From contig RQTK01000352.1 of NCBI GenBank assembly GCA_003991915.1, positions 275,908 to 339,907 of the forward strand: a DNA stretch of 64,000 bases, written 5' to 3'. The notes under the pieces are model-generated. The model made no database searches. It was not told the origin of the DNA and saw nothing but the letters and a program-made list of their open reading frames with translations. The DNA comes from Elysia chlorotica (taxonomy: Eukaryota > Mollusca > Gastropoda > Plakobranchidae). Positions 1 through 13,650 of this stretch are shown in pieces. The position numbers and the translations under genes are program-made. Every line of letters starts with the position of its first letter. Positions within the stretch are counted from its first letter, which is position 1.

Positions 1-110
1 AGAGAAAGGGAGAGGGAGAGAGAGTGCGTGAGAGAGACAGACAGACAAAAAAGAGGAAGACAGAGACAGAGAGAGGGAGAGGGTGTGTGTGTGTGTGTGT
101 GTGTGAAAGA
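1..110. repeat. (GA)n then (GT)n microsatellite
   Basis: Purine-rich GA/GGGA sequence up to about position 80 runs into about 12 GT units. Reading frames through it are low-complexity and not coding. Confidence 0.9.
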
Positions 111-984
111 AATCCTTTAAAAAATTTAATCATCCCTCAGACGGGCACAATCCATAATTATAACCATCTTTCATTTAATAAAACTGGAATGGAGAATTCT
201 TTTTAGAGGTTTAGAAGAGCTGTACGCTGAATTATTTTAAAAAGACTTGGCAACTTACCTGATATATGTCAATTTCACTATGCCTGCAAATGCAGGAATT
301 TGCTGAAGAAGCTTTTTGCTATTTTCAGTTGGTTCGTACCTGCATTTTGCATTTTGTACCTTAAAAATTAAATAACAAAAATATGCACTGTTTTTAAGGT
401 TTCAGAATGCTTATTAAATTTAAGGAAAATTAGCGGTGCCTTCTTTAGCGCCCCCTCCTTGTAAATTAAGCTGAGTTTGAGGCACTTCTTTGAGAAACAT
501 TGTCATGCTGTAGTGCTTTTTTCTATACACCACGGTATCATTGAAAAAAACTTTCGCAATCAACTGTTTGAAAAGATGCCCTATCGACTTTTATGCCGAA
601 AGTAAGTTTCGAAGATAATTAAACAGGGTTTGTACTTGAGCTCAGAGAAATTACTACACCCACTAGACTCTAGAATTTCTCAAAGAAAGATGATTAAAGA
701 GAAGAAAATAAAGATATATGTTTTTATGCTGTCTAATTCATGCATGTTCATGGTGATATACTGAACCATTTTTACGCCCACAGTGAGTTTAGACCCAAAT
801 CAACTAAAAGGCTGCAGTATTCAATAGATGTGATTGCAGCTGATGACATGGCTATATAATAATACATTAAGAAAATGCTGCTCGCGATTATTTTTTCATT
901 GTGATTAGAAATTCATGTAAAATACATTCAATTCATTTTTATTTGATGCATCTATATTTTACCCATCTTTAAAAACCATAGAGA

Positions 985-1130
985 AAGAGAGGGAGATGGA
1001 GAGAAAGGCACATAGAGACAGGGAGGGAGGGAGAGAGGGAGATGGAGAGAAAGGCACATAGAGACAGGGAGGAAGGGAGAGAGGGAGATGGAGAGAAAGG
1101 CACACAGGGACAGTGAGGGAGGGAGAGAGG
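985..1130. repeat. 46-bp minisatellite, about 3 units
   Basis: The phrase GGGAGATGGAGAGAAAGGCA recurs at 991, 1037 and 1083, giving a 46-bp period. The third unit has diverged (cacacagggacag versus catagagacag). Confidence 0.85.
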
Positions 1131-2016
1131 TGAATGGTAGACTGGTCTGTACAGACGAAGGATTTTTTTCGATGTGTATGTCCTTGGAATTATTTCTGTT
1201 CAGACGACGCGTTATGCCAGAGCGTGAAAATACACAGGCAAGCTCGCTTGTATTCTCAAGAGTGTTCACACGTATTTGATCTCAATGTGTATATTTGACT
1301 TATTCGAGTGGATACGCATGGGTTGTCACATGATTTCGACCAAGATGACAATGGCTCCCAGTGATTAAAGCCCGTGGATCATGCAGTAATTATAAATGCA
1401 GGCTGGATCTATGATCTTCCCCTCAACTTATATACCAATAAATCTTGATTCTGTTATATTTAAATCAATGCAACAATGAAAAGCTAGATTTAGATCTAGC
1501 CGAAATTGGGCATGCACCTTTGACCTGTTTTGATCTCATAACACACACCCAAACAGTACACACTGCACACACACATACACATTTTACTGCTGTTTTGGCT
1601 ACATTAGATCGAAGCATATACAATTTTATAAAAAAAATATACCAAATTTAATTAATAATACATATACTACTCTAGTTTTTCTTTAATAATTTCTACTAGG
1701 TCTAGCTAGCTGTTTGTCAAAGTAGAAGCGGCAATTTGACTATGTGGGATTAAAAAATACTTTATAACACTTTATGTATAGAACAACATTAATAGCGGTT
1801 AGAACGGGATAAAAAAAAAAGTATACTTTGTCTAGAAATATGAGTTTTTTAAAAACATTTTTGAATACTCTCTGGTTTGGTATTTGCCGAAATCAAAGTG
1901 AAAAAACTACGCTCGTACATTGTCTGAACGCTATGGACGCTTGTGTATTTTTGAATCTAATATACACATGCACATTTGGTGATCAGAGTTGTGTGAACAG
2001 AAACAAAATATACACA

Positions 2017-2018
<2 letters not shown>

Positions 2019-2087
<69 letters not shown>
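2019..2087. repeat. (CT)n microsatellite
   Basis: About 34 uninterrupted CT units. The Leu/Ser repeat reading frames across it are artefacts. Confidence 0.95.
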
Positions 2088-2090
<3 letters not shown>

Positions 2091-2313
2091 GTTGCTTTTC
2101 TCCTGTTTCAAGGTATTTTTTTGTATTTCTACATTTTTCCCCCTAACTGTTATGGCTCTGGTGAACGTATGGACTACACGTTCTTATAATTGTTATTTTT
2201 TTCCATACGTATCGTGCCTTAAATCATGTTTGAAAGGGAAACAATTTTTTGGGGGATCTGGGTGTATTCTACAAACCATAGATCACCCAACGCAATAATG
2301 CGGAGTAAACGAG

Positions 2314-2608
2314 TTAAGCCCATGTGAGCTGCCGGGAGGGGGTCCCTACTGTTGCATAAGGGACTCCGGAATGATGTTGCGTGACTGGTGTCGGGGGCTC
2401 AAGTTTCCTGAGGACAATCGGAGACGGCAACCAGGCAGTCACAGGCACTGCAGGCAGCAGCTTTTGTACCCCGAGGTCGAGACCTTTCTCCAAGTTCCAT
2501 AGTTCTTTTCTCCTTCTTTTCTGTCCCACATCCTCAGGGTTAACAAAACTGTCGCCAAACTCACAGTATGAATGTCTCGGCACGTACAAGAACATGGTCG
2601 GCACAGAC
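2314..2608 (-). CDS. Possible terminal exon of unknown protein
   Basis: On the - strand a T-rich tract ending in tttttatag precedes an open frame of about 97 residues that ends in TAA. It begins SVPTMFLYVPRHSYCEFGDS, has a basic KRRR patch and then a Pro/Thr-rich tail. I do not recognise the protein. The good splice acceptor and balanced composition are the only support. It lies downstream of, and on the same strand as, the Dispatched-like exon at 5086-5202, so it could be that gene's C-terminus. The splice phases do not join directly (phase 0 end against a one-base lead), so an unseen exon would be needed. It may equally be chance. Confidence 0.22.
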
Positions 2609-4945
2609 CTATAAAAAATCTCATTTTGCTAAAAACAAAACAAAAAACAACAACAAAAACATCAGTTAAAAACCTTGTCAGTGGTTTTTGAGCTCACCTA
2701 AAAGAAAACTTCACCCACCTCACATTCTCGATAAAAGATATGTTCCCTTCGAAGGCAATTAATAGTCTAGGGAAAGAAACCATCGACGGTTTGTTCATTT
2801 GATAGTTAATATATTTAATATAATGTGTAGTGCAGTTAAATGGCTTCTGAACTGCAGAATATTTGGTGCCATCCGGGCAATGTATAGTTTGACCTCTAAC
2901 AGGTTTTTTTTTCGACTACGTCGCAAGACAATACGTTGTAATCTGTCACCTCAGACATCTTTTATAGGTTGCAAAATGGTCTGTCAATACTTTCTTATTA
3001 GGCTGTGAGAGATGCAGAGAAGAAAAATATATTGTTCTGTTTCGTTTTCGTTTAAAATTTACATTGTGCATGCACACTCAAAGACTCTGATTGGAAAGAG
3101 CTTTTATATTGCTTTGTGTTCATGAACCACGAATTCGGGGCGCTGTGTGAATAGTTAGGGCCACCTTACAAAAACCCATTTTCTAAGAATATTAAAATGT
3201 ACATACACAGAATCTGTGCCTGACACTAACCTGTAGGCTTCTTCCAATTGCAAGACATGCACTTTTACGAACCGCATAGCCTTCAGAATTGTATAGAAGT
3301 GCAAAAAATCGGCCAGGGTCGCTTAAAGTATGCTCGACTGGTCTCAAAAAATACAGATATTAAACAATTTGATATCCCAGCCGATGTCTGGTTGGATTGT
3401 CATGCTGTTTCCGCCTCAGGACGACGATATTACAGCTATCTAGTATAATCTTGATACATGTAGATGATAACAACCAGAAGGACCTTTTCAAACGCGACCC
3501 AAAAAAGTAGGCAAGACATTGCACGTGTGATTCCAGGGCATTTTTGGAGCTTGATTTATTAAAAAATTTAATATAGGGCCTAAATGAAAAGAACCTTCTC
3601 TTTTAAAACGGTGGGGCATGATACGAAAGAACACTTAAGCTAGGATCCCTAAAAACTGTCTCGTTAGGTTCCCATTTCTTCTGCACACAAGTTGTACCTG
3701 TCACGTATGTGCGTTGCTGAATTGCCATTTCAAAGATTTATGTTTTATTATTGTATAATTTGTAGTGTCTATGATTATGATTACCTTATCTTGTCACCTT
3801 AATTTGAAAGAAATTTTTCTCGGCTCATTTCTTTCACTGTGTTTTCTATGTCATGCAACATGGCTTAGCTTTATCGCTGTAATTTATTAGTTCTTTATTT
3901 TATTAACACTTTGATAGCTGAACGAACAATGGAGAGTTTTTGGTAGACACCAACCCCTTCAAACACCCTTTTAAAAGACCCAAAGAAACTTCGCGTTGTA
4001 AAAAAAGTAAAGGGAGAATAATTCCGTAGTTAATCGTTTTCAAATTCAAACGATAATAGACCAGAATAGCAACGAATTGACTGATTTATGAGGGGTTTGC
4101 ACTACATTTACTATATTATGGTTTGTCACCTTAAACGGCGAAATTCAAGATTATTTTCTTCTTGAACTTTGCATACCCAAACTCGTTTGAAGATAACACT
4201 ATCTGCTATTTTGTTTAAATACTAACCTTCTGTTTGTTCCTCTTCGTGTACATGCCAACAATTTTTTTCTCCCTTTGAGAAACACCCAAGGGCCCTAAAA
4301 TTGTACACCCCATGACTTATTTTTTATTGGTCTCACCTGAATGAAATTGACATTCAAACTCTTAACTGGCCAATGTCAAAAAGAAGTTAACATTCACCCA
4401 AGATTGCATAACGCTCGTGCATTTTCAACCCCCTTAGCTTTATGTTAATTTCTCAAGCAAGTCCCACGCTTTTCTTTGCTAGATCTGACCAAGGACAAAA
4501 ATTACGAAACATTGAAAAGGAGGAAGTACAAGCTAATTTGCATACATCGTAAGTCAACTGTTGCAGAAATCGCATAGCTATTCTTTGGGAAGTCGCAATT
4601 TATGAATGAAGTAAAATTGTACCTGCAAGAATAGTGCATCTCTTAGATTTTTCTTTTTAGTTTCTAACCCTCACCATAAGGTATGTTTTCCCTCAACAAA
4701 GTAAAAATCAATACGCATGTTTTTTTTCTTCTTTTATTCAGATGTTCAGGGAGGTGAAACAAACAAACCAATAAATAAAATTAATCAGCCGATTCAGTAT
4801 TTGTGTAAAGTGAATATACTAAGACCCATTTGTTTTATGGTCTGCATGTCTAAAAGTGTACGTTTTATAACATGTAATAGTCTGAATTGGTCTGACAATG
4901 TTATTGGAAAAATAAGTAGTAGGATTTATAAAGATCTATTTCGTC
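2609..4945. other. Non-coding stretch, nothing recognised
   Basis: AT-rich DNA without a supported exon, mobile element or RNA gene. A 66-codon open frame at 3248 (+) has no flanking splice sites and no recognisable motif. Confidence 0.5.
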
Positions 4946-4946
4946 G

Positions 4947-5027
<81 letters not shown>
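4946..5027. repeat. (CAT)n triplet repeat
   Basis: About 27 CAT units, reading as poly-His on + and poly-Met/Asp on -. It lies just downstream of the Dispatched-like exon in that gene's sense. Confidence 0.95.
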
Positions 5028-5085
5028 CTATCGTTGTTTTTATTATATTTCCACATATTCTCATCAGTTGTTAATGTTATCTCAC

Positions 5086-5202
5086 CTTGTGGTACATGAT
5101 CACGCAGGCCGGGAAGAAGATGATGGTGGAGAGGAAGTTCACCATAACCAGAGTGGCTGAGAAGATGCCAAATGTGTTCACACCCATCAAGTGGAGTGTC
5201 TT
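5086..5202 (-). CDS. Patched/Dispatched-family membrane protein, one exon
   Basis: On the - strand this short frame reads GVNTFGIFSATLVMVNFLST, continues IIFFPACVIMYHK and ends exactly at a donor (AAG|gtgag, phase 0). The pattern of a small FGIF motif, a hydrophobic helix with an Asn, then FFPA and a basic or aromatic end is what I know from the last transmembrane segments of RND/SSD-type Patched and Dispatched proteins, closest to Dispatched homologues. These export sterol-modified Hedgehog or transport sterols. An in-frame TAA lies at 5215-5217, so the acceptor must fall between 5195 and 5214. The AG dinucleotides there lack a good pyrimidine tract, so the 5' edge is uncertain. No neighbouring exon was found. 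It is either part of a gene with very long introns or an isolated relic. Confidence 0.5.
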
Positions 5203-5214
5203 AGACTCCTTGTT

Positions 5215-7802
5215 TTAGATTCTTGTCACGTATACCCAGCGCTCTCCCTGTAACCGTCTTTTCTGCTTGCCCCATACTATTGAGAAAAAAAACCCTGCAG
5301 CAAATGATGTTTCTATATCCTCCAAAGATAGAGTACTAATCCCAGCAAACATCTGAAAAATTTAAGCACGGTTGAAGCACCCCTAACAATTCTAAAACCT
5401 GCAAAGCAACTCAAATGTTATCTTTCTTTCTTTTTTTTTTTTTGGCTTTTGTTTAAATATGAATGATTCCAACATTTTGCGTTTAAATTTTATTATGTGT
5501 ATTATTTTGTGCATAGAATCCGTAGATTGACTTAAAAATGAAGCCGTTTGCTTCGGTGGTTTCTTAAGGTCCCCCGTCATCATGTAGGTTATCGCGGACG
5601 ACTGCTGAGTCCAACGTCTGAAATAATAATAAATTTTCTTGCTATCAGCAAGAGGATGATTGGCTAGACTTAAGTCTTTGATTTTCTTTGTAAAGTTCCT
5701 GGAATTTATCTTGTTTTTAATGATTGCCGATCGTACTTATATACAATAACATTCTGCCACTCAGTTTAGTTTGAAATCTAATACAACGGAGCCATTTTCT
5801 GCTTTAAAAACGACACTATCTAAAGTCTCTCTTGGAAGATGTACTGAACGCTATTCTAAAAAGTGCTGAGATCGCTAAAGATACATTGGCTATGAGGTTC
5901 AGAAGACAAAGGAATATTGAATACAACAAGAAGTACCAACGGATATAGCATCTTTGGCACAAACTGTTTCTGTGATTCGATATGATTGTGTAACATGCCA
6001 GACATACGTGGCGCTGGGCTGGTTGTTGAAATAGCGCGCTTTCTGAACTTAATTGTGTGTCTAGCGCGCTATCCTCTGAACTTGAACATGTTTGTAGATA
6101 AAGCATGACAAATTTGCCTCAATGCAGATTTTATGAATCACTTTCTTTCTTTCTCCTCCCTCCCATTTTCTCCGTTCTCTCTATGTTTCTGTTTTCTCTC
6201 GCTCTCTTTCCTCACTCCCCTATTCTCCATTCTCTCTATATATTCCGATTGCACCACATACTCACAAAGCTGTCTAATATCTTTCTCGTTGCTGCATAAA
6301 ATATTGTGCCTTAACTTGATTTATTATGCAACCATCTGTCAACGCAGAAAAAGAAGGGACAATTTTATGTTGGAATCCAATTATATGATAATATGCTCTT
6401 CCCTACTTGTCTCCGTAAAAAAACTTCCTTTCCAAAAGCTGAATATGAGTGATTGGATGGGCGATGTTTTATCTTCATTTTCGTTGATGAAAAAAAAACA
6501 ACCCTTTTTGCTATGTTGAACTAACACCATATCCTAGCATGCTGTAGTGAAAACAACTTGATGACAAGTATCAAATGTCTCTGGCTCAATGGCGTTCGGT
6601 TTATTTAGCATCTACAGTGCCAAGAAGTCTTCTTCTGGCATTTCATCTACATATTATTGTTCCTCATGCAGTTGCATTGAACAATTAGACGTGACATTGC
6701 AAGAGTAAATGACACACTGATTTCATCTACCCATTCACCTTTCTGGCTTATTATCAAACTACACACTCACCCTCTTTCCTATCTTTTCCTCTACCTTTTC
6801 ATTTACTTATTTTTTCACTTCTTTATTTATTAATGATGTTTAAATATAAAATTTCCCTCATGTCCATTCCAAGGATCCAGTGTTTTCTAACCCTCACGGA
6901 TGATTAAAACATGTTCCTTGACCTTGCCACTGCTTCCTTAATAACACCTATACACCCTTTTAACATCACACACTTCAGGCTGTGCTTGTTTGTTTAAAAT
7001 TACAGAGGGGTCTAATTAGGGCTCGGGCGATTATAATGAATAGAGAAACTGATAGATCTATCGAGGACAAAATAGGCCGCCGGGCTGTCTAGCCAGTGGC
7101 TAAGTTGGAGACCAGGAAAGCCCTGCCGCTGAGCGGGTGCACACCTGCTGTTTGTACATTGTCAGCACCAGGACACGAGTATATCTTTTGGCCCGGCTCC
7201 CTCAGGCTCTTCAGCCCCGCAAGCCTGGCCGAGTGTTTGCTGTCTGCTCCTCTGGCCAGTGTCCAAAGCAAGGCTTTCATTGCCCGCGACCTGTCAGTGA
7301 CACCTTTGTTTCAAGAACTCAAGCTCATCTTAGTTCCTCAGACCAATGTACGCATGTAAGGAAGAAACAGGCTGCCTTTTTGTAGCCATAATTACGAGAT
7401 CAAACATATCTGGAGTACTCTAAATTCCGCTAAGCATGTCGAGGGCAATTATTGATTTAAATAGCTTAAAATATAGATGACGCAATTTTTTTTTTCTGGA
7501 TCAGGATGACGTAGGTAAAAACAAAATTGTTTACGTTTCTCAAGTAATCTGATTATAGTAAAATTACCTGCTCAATTTAGCTCTACGTACACGTGTTAAA
7601 CATAATTAGATGTCATGCTGTACCTGAACATACACATAACGCGTTTTTATGATCGTTTTGTTAAAGTGCAAATACATAATCTGGAGTATTTGTTTGTTTG
7701 CTTGTTGTTGTTTTTTGTAATGAAATTCCGCATTCCTCGAATGCTCAGACGCATGTCATCTTGCTTCATTTCTAGTGTCCTATTACTGTGCCCAAAGACA
7801 CT
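5215..7802. other. Non-coding stretch with one GC-richer island
   Basis: Mostly AT-rich. The segment 7078-7330 is clearly GC-richer than its surroundings and open in several frames (87 codons on +, 63 on -), without a recognisable motif or convincing splice sites. Nothing else is identified. Confidence 0.45.
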
Positions 7803-8054
7803 CGGGGGCGCGGTGGCCTTGGTGTAGAACATCGGCTTCCGACGCAAAAGGTCCAAGTTCTAGCCCTGACGATTGCGCTCCCTACTGTTTGAGTCGGTTT
7901 CAATTTAGTATGAACGGCTGGGAGAGGAGTCATGATATCCCCGCCCTGTTTCGTGTGTGGCAGCACATAAAATTGTCAGATGTCTGTCTTGGGGCCCGTC
8001 CATAATATAGCCTATATAGTGCTGATGTTAGACGTTAAACCAACTCAACTCAAC
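7803..8054 (+). mobile_element. tRNA-derived SINE with CAACT tail (copy 1)
   Basis: The tRNA-like head starts at 7803 and its weak B-box region is at 7846-7865. A body follows with GGGGCCCGTCCA, CCTATATAGTGC and GACGTTAAACC, then a tail of CAACT repeats. This is the most complete + copy and serves as reference for the family in this window. Confidence 0.8.
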
Positions 8055-11000
8055 GGCCAGAGACATTCTTCTTCTTTGCAGGGCAATTATGAATAGTGTT
8101 ATAGATATCTTCAAGCGTGGATGGCGTAAGGCTTTTTTTTTAAAATCACACACATACCTTGCGGTCACTGAGAAGCACAAACGTAACAACCAGCTCCTCC
8201 GCTTACACCACCATCCAGTCATATCTATAAAGATACGTAATTATTATGTAGGCTATATGAAATCTGAAATTTCTCCAAGAGGGGTTAACAAAGTATTCTT
8301 TATTCTGTATTCTGTATGTTATTATCGTCGTTATCTTCTATTGTCGGCAATCACAATAACAATTTTCACAATTGATGATGGCTACCAACACCACCGACAT
8401 TAACACCATTATCTTTCAAACGTTTTCAAAATAACACCATATTGTTGTCAACATCTTCACATCCCGCAAAATTATTTTCCCCGCCACTCGAAAAAAAGCC
8501 CATTCAGCTTCTAGATTGTGTGTGTGGCAGGGCTCATTTTCTGGTGCTATGACCAGAATCTTAAAAGCAAAAAACTTGCACTTCTTCTTATGAAACCTAG
8601 ATTAACCCGGGGAGTCAACAGAAACCACCTGGGTAAACGTCGGATAGTTTCCTTTGTAATTACAAGGGCGTGCCATAGTGTACGCTAAAGCTCTATTGCA
8701 TACATTTGCCTATGTAATGCCTTTATGTAATCTTTTATGAAGTAAAGCCAGCTTGGCAAGTAGAATGGATCGCGTCACAATAACCTTTTTTCTTGAAAAG
8801 CATTAATATCTCTTGCAGAAAAAGGCCATTCACTTAAAGATGAGATAATTGCCGGTATTCTAAAGCTAGTTGTGTAAACCAATGTCAGTCAGTGGAACAA
8901 AATCCGAGTTTTGTATTAAACCTTCTCATTATTGTATGCCCTGGTCACTTTTGTAAACCTTTGAACTCTGCACACTGAACAATAGTTGATGAACTACCTA
9001 CACGTAATACAAAAATATGTCAATTTAAAAAATATATTATTGCAAAAAATAAACAAAACAAAGCAACAAAAAACAAGGTCAGTTCAATTGCATTGATTTT
9101 GACCCTATCGCCTTGAAATGTATTTTGGATTTAAGGTGTTTGCCTTACGTTGCTACAAATACCTATCGCGTCTCTAATGCTGCAGCTCTAAGATCAAGAA
9201 ATATGCAGTCGAGCCCGTGTTGATGCGATCATGGTTTATGAAAAAGTTCCCCGCCTGTAACCGGAATTTTACATATTAATGATATAGTCAGGATTAATTT
9301 TCTTTGTAAACTAAGCATACCCTCCATTGCTTAAAACGTGTTTTTTTTTTTCAAATTTAACTTCACCATTTTCACCAAACGCAAGTCACTCGGGCATCAA
9401 CATTTAGTCTGGATTAACTCTTCTCTCAACCAACTCGTACCTTGGTAAATGGTCTTCACAGTCATTCTCTTTTACATTAAGGAGGATCGACCGGTGTTAC
9501 ATATACATCGTTGAAAATCAAGATATTGCATACTCATTATTATTATCTTCAACTTCTACAAGTTTTCGATAATGATCTTGATAAAGGATACTATTTGTAG
9601 CTTGTTGCATTATGTGTTGGATTATAAAGTTTCATTCTTTTTTATGGCGAGCGAATTTTTTTTCTAGGTGTCTTAATAACTTGGTGGAGCATTGGTTTGA
9701 AAACCATGTGCAGTCTTCTTTTTCTTCAGAAGTATCCGATTTTTCGTTTTAAACAGACTTTTACCAAAGTCAGTAAATTTTGTTGCTGTTTTTGTCCCCC
9801 CCACCCCCCTTCCCCAAACAGCAGTGTACTTGACTGTATTTATGTCATAGGGTAGACATTCCACGTTACATTTCATATAGCCACTGAATTCGGATGTAAA
9901 CACCTCCAGCACCAGAGTGCTAAAACATGTCTCTCATTCTTTGTGTCTATTGTGTATTTCTGTCTCCGAGAATCTCAGTTTCTCTCCTCTGTTAGGAGAA
10001 GTCATGAACAAAAGCGAAACAACAACGCATTCTGAAACTCAGCAGGGATCATACGCTGGGTGCGTCACAACCATGACAAGTTTGCTTTCGTACGAGTTTT
10101 CTATCACTCAACGTACGCCATTTACATAGGTCGTTTTGTTCAAGGAAAAAAAGTGTCCATACCAAGAATAATGCAAAGTAAAGGCAAAATTGTAAATTAG
10201 TACCAAGCCATTATATTTCGCTCATGCGAACTAAAGAGATTTTGGAACTGGAAACGCTGGCCACACAAAATGTAGAATACTTTAAAAAGGAGAAGACAGT
10301 ACCCAAAGTAGTTAAGAAAGAGAAAGATAAGAAAACACGACTGAATAATGGATTTTTTGTAGTCTCACAAAATTAATTTATCAGGTGTGGCAGTCTCTGA
10401 CATAGGATGGGATATTTATGATTTAAATTCAGAGAGGGTTTACAAGCTTGTGAAGTACCTTTCTATCTCAGTCTCACCTGCCACTTTTATACATTAAATA
10501 ATTATAAAGGATTCAAATCCTTAGCGATGCCCAGCGATGTTGGACGATTGAATCTGGAAATGTATTCATGCTCCACTGTTTTGAGCCAATTAGCCCAATT
10601 TTCTCGTCAAAATGGATTTTGGTATGGTCTGTATAATACAAGTTATCCCTCCTCTTTTAGCTTATTTCCGGCCTGTTTTTGAAAAGCGTCCACCACACGC
10701 TTGGACGCTTGGTTAGTGTAGCGTGGGTCTGTTTTTACTTCTCCCGTATCAGGCTCTGGCCAAACTAAAATCGTGATTGTTTTCTAGGAGGTCGCGTCAC
10801 TGGAGCCTTTCATACTTGTTTTGTACCCGCTTTTCTACTGTGAGAAAAGCCTGGGACCTCATGGGATGTCTCTTTTTGTGTTATAAAAATAGATGGCCAT
10901 TGTCCAAGCTGTCAATTCTAATCCAACAAGGGACGATTGTGTCCTTCGGTCGAGGGTTGCCAGTAAGGCGAAAGTCGCTATCCAATTTTCACTCACCTTT

Positions 11001-12622
11001 GTCACACTTCCTGGTGAAGATAAGCCGCGTTGGCAATATTCATAATAATAATAATTTAGGCCTTTTCACGCAGTCGGAGCGAGAGTTAGTTTTCCTTTTA
11101 TAAATTTTGCCGCCACCTTCATAATTCTAAACCTCATTTGTACCAGTTTCTATAGAGCGCCCCCCCCCCCCCCACACACACACACACACATGCGGGAAAA
11201 TAATTTTTGAGAGTTTTGTCGATTTTTGTTCCCTTACAATTTTGCAACTAGTTGTTTGTTCAGGTAATAATCTTCAATATTTTTTTGACAATATTGGACG
11301 AAGGTTCATGAAGTTGAAGTGATTATCTTTGCGTTTAAAATTTATGTGTTTGTTTTTAACTTACATGTACTTAACTATTGATCCGTCATATTAGGTTTTT
11401 AAAATAGAAATATATATGGGTGAGGACATGTTTTCTCTTTTGTTATTCCTGAAGATTAATAGACGAGACATTGCAAAGAGTAGGTTCTGTCGGGGAATCG
11501 CTTAGAGAAGTCGCAATAGATAATTACTTATCCTTTTTTATTTTCTTAATCTACGCTATGCGCACATATTGAAAATCATGAGATGAATGAGTACTTACAC
11601 AACTAAAATGGGAATGAAGATCAAAAAGAGAGTAGGAAACAATAAACCAAACGTTGAACGAGATACATAAAATAATTTTGTTTGTTTGTCATAGACTTAT
11701 ATGTCCACGGGGGGCTCTATTTAATTTCTCAAAAGAGTAGAAAAACTGCATACCGCTAGAAAGTCTAGATGCAAAATATTGTAACTACACTTTAACTGTT
11801 TGTAGCTATATTATGCCAATCAACCTGAGATATTCACCTTTAAAAGTTGTGAGTTTACGTCCCTGCATTGTGCTATATATAGTTTAAAATACACCTAATG
11901 TAGATCATCGCTTGATGCTGGGTCACTGAAGGACTTTGTGGCATCAACTATATTGAAGCTGTAAACCGTAGCAATGAGATAATAAAAACAAAAATGAATA
12001 CAAAAGGCGTGATAATTGTTATTAAAACTACTTTTTATTGACAATTGCGTCCTGTTTCCTGCTGAGATTCAAGATAGAATTTTAATAGATTAGATTCGTA
12101 CGTAGGATGCCACCACGTACGGTATTCATTGCCCCCCCCCACACACCACACACACACACATATTATCTGCTACACATACGGGATTATGTGGGGTAAACTA
12201 AAATGCACGCATGTATCGGAAACGTGCGCATATCTTGTCTCTATTATATATTTTGATAGCAAAACAAACCTGAGTTTAGAGAAGGGGGGGGGGGCAAGCT
12301 ATTAATTCATGTTAAAAGCATTTCTTTCCAGGTAAAAGAATAGAAGACAGGCTGTTTTATAATTGTCATCTCAGCAGGCAATGTCAGTATCTGTATATCC
12401 AGAGATAACTGGATACAATGTGAGAATGGGTCCACCTGCTGACAGTCACTTTTGTTAAGATCCCTGAGTTTCACATTATTTTCACCGTGTCTCAGTTGGA
12501 ACTTTTTGAAATCGCCATGTTGCCTAGACAGCGTCGCCATACGTCTCGTACCCAATCTGTGTTCAAGGCGTTCTTCTTTTCCGTATCTTACAGTCCTTAC
12601 TCCTCTCCCTTCTACCCCCTCC
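8055..12622. other. Non-coding stretch, upstream or intronic to TMX3
   Basis: No exon could be matched to the missing N-terminal thioredoxin domains of TMX3. Contents seen: a C run with (CA)n at 11160-11190 and again at 12133-12160, and AT-rich unique DNA. If TMX3 continues upstream, this is probably one of its introns. Confidence 0.4.
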
Positions 12623-12726
12623 CTCTTCTTCTTCTTCTTCTTCTTCTTCTTCTTCTTCTTCTTCTTCTTCTTCTCCTTCTTCTTCTTCTTCTTCTTCTTC
12701 TTCTTCATCACCATCATCATCATCAC
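12623..12726. repeat. (CTT)n followed by (CAT)n
   Basis: About 27 CTT units with one CTC interruption, then about 7 CAT units. Long poly-Leu, poly-Phe, poly-Lys and poly-Glu frames here are repeat artefacts. Confidence 0.95.
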
Positions 12727-12941
12727 CAAGAACGTTGTAGCAGATTTGTTCGAAGAACATAAAAACTAAACAGACTACCATAAATGTTTATCACGAAAAT
12801 AGATAGAGAATGTAGCAGGAGCGGATAGGGAGCAAGACAAAACAAAGACATGGAAGGAAATTTCGTATGATTATTAAGATGATTATGTAGTTTATTCTTT
12901 ACCTTTTGCACCACAAATGTTTTTTTTTTATCTATTTGCAG

Positions 12942-12995
12942 ATTGTACCAAGTGGTCAAGGAAGTAGCCTTTGGACAGAGAGAAAAATTTCATGG
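12942..12995 (+). CDS. TMX3: TMX3 exon (b' domain helix)
   Basis: Preceded by a T-rich tract and CAG, followed by gtaag. It encodes LYQVVKEVAFGQREKFH plus two bases of a Gly codon. It aligns with the LKSIIQEVA...DLFH helix of known TMX3. The two-base overhang fits the one-base lead of the next exon. Confidence 0.82.
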
Positions 12996-13575
12996 GTAAG
13001 TTTACAATTCTTTTACAGCTTTTCCAAGTTTCAATTCTCAAGACCAGCATCTTCATTGCCTAGCTACATGCAAGTTAGTGCAAGTACAAAAGAATCCCTT
13101 TTATTTGCCTAGGCACCGGCCTTAACCAAACGGGCTAAAAGAAGGGCGGTGAATTTGTGAAACTGGTCTTACTAGTAAAAGTCGAGTGCATAAGTGCTTA
13201 ACTATGTCTCATCCAATAGCAGGTACAACAATTGAAGTTTTAAGCAGCAGGGGGTTCGTTTTTCAACACTTTCCCATCATTTCAGCTACTCTATTAAAAC
13301 ACCGTTTCAGATAAACATGAAACTGAAGATTTACTGTTTCGCTTAGCAGACCGACATCCTTCTCAGCCAGGAAGAGCGAAGCTAGGTTTTTATTCAAAGG
13401 GATCATCGGAGCCTCAAATTAACTGAAAATTAAAATTCCAGCGCTCAATTATGGATACTATGTAAAGAAGAGAAAACGCGTATGTTTATCGTCGTTGACT
13501 GTGTTGCGTTACAGATCATGTTCCCCCTGAACAAATAAAAAAAAAAGAAGTCTGACTGTCTGTCTGTCTGTCTGA

Positions 13576-13650
<75 letters not shown>

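Larger units (their letters stand above)
111..2313. other. Non-coding stretch, no gene recognised
   Basis: AT-rich sequence without a recognisable exon on either strand. It holds a 46-bp minisatellite at 985-1130 and a (CT)n run at 2019-2087, listed separately. Confidence 0.6.

Noticed and set aside
3248..3448. 66-codon + frame
   Set aside because: No recognisable motif and no splice signals.
4717..5160. Poly-His protein on +
   Set aside because: The CAT repeat reads as His; the C-terminal part overlaps the better-supported exon on the - strand.
10777..11103. 108-codon frame on + upstream of TMX3, tested as an N-terminal TMX3 exon
   Set aside because: No thioredoxin motif, no fit to family sequence and no good flanking splice sites.
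13551..13650. CRISPR-like regular repeat
   Set aside because: Pure tetranucleotide microsatellite without spacers, in eukaryotic DNA.
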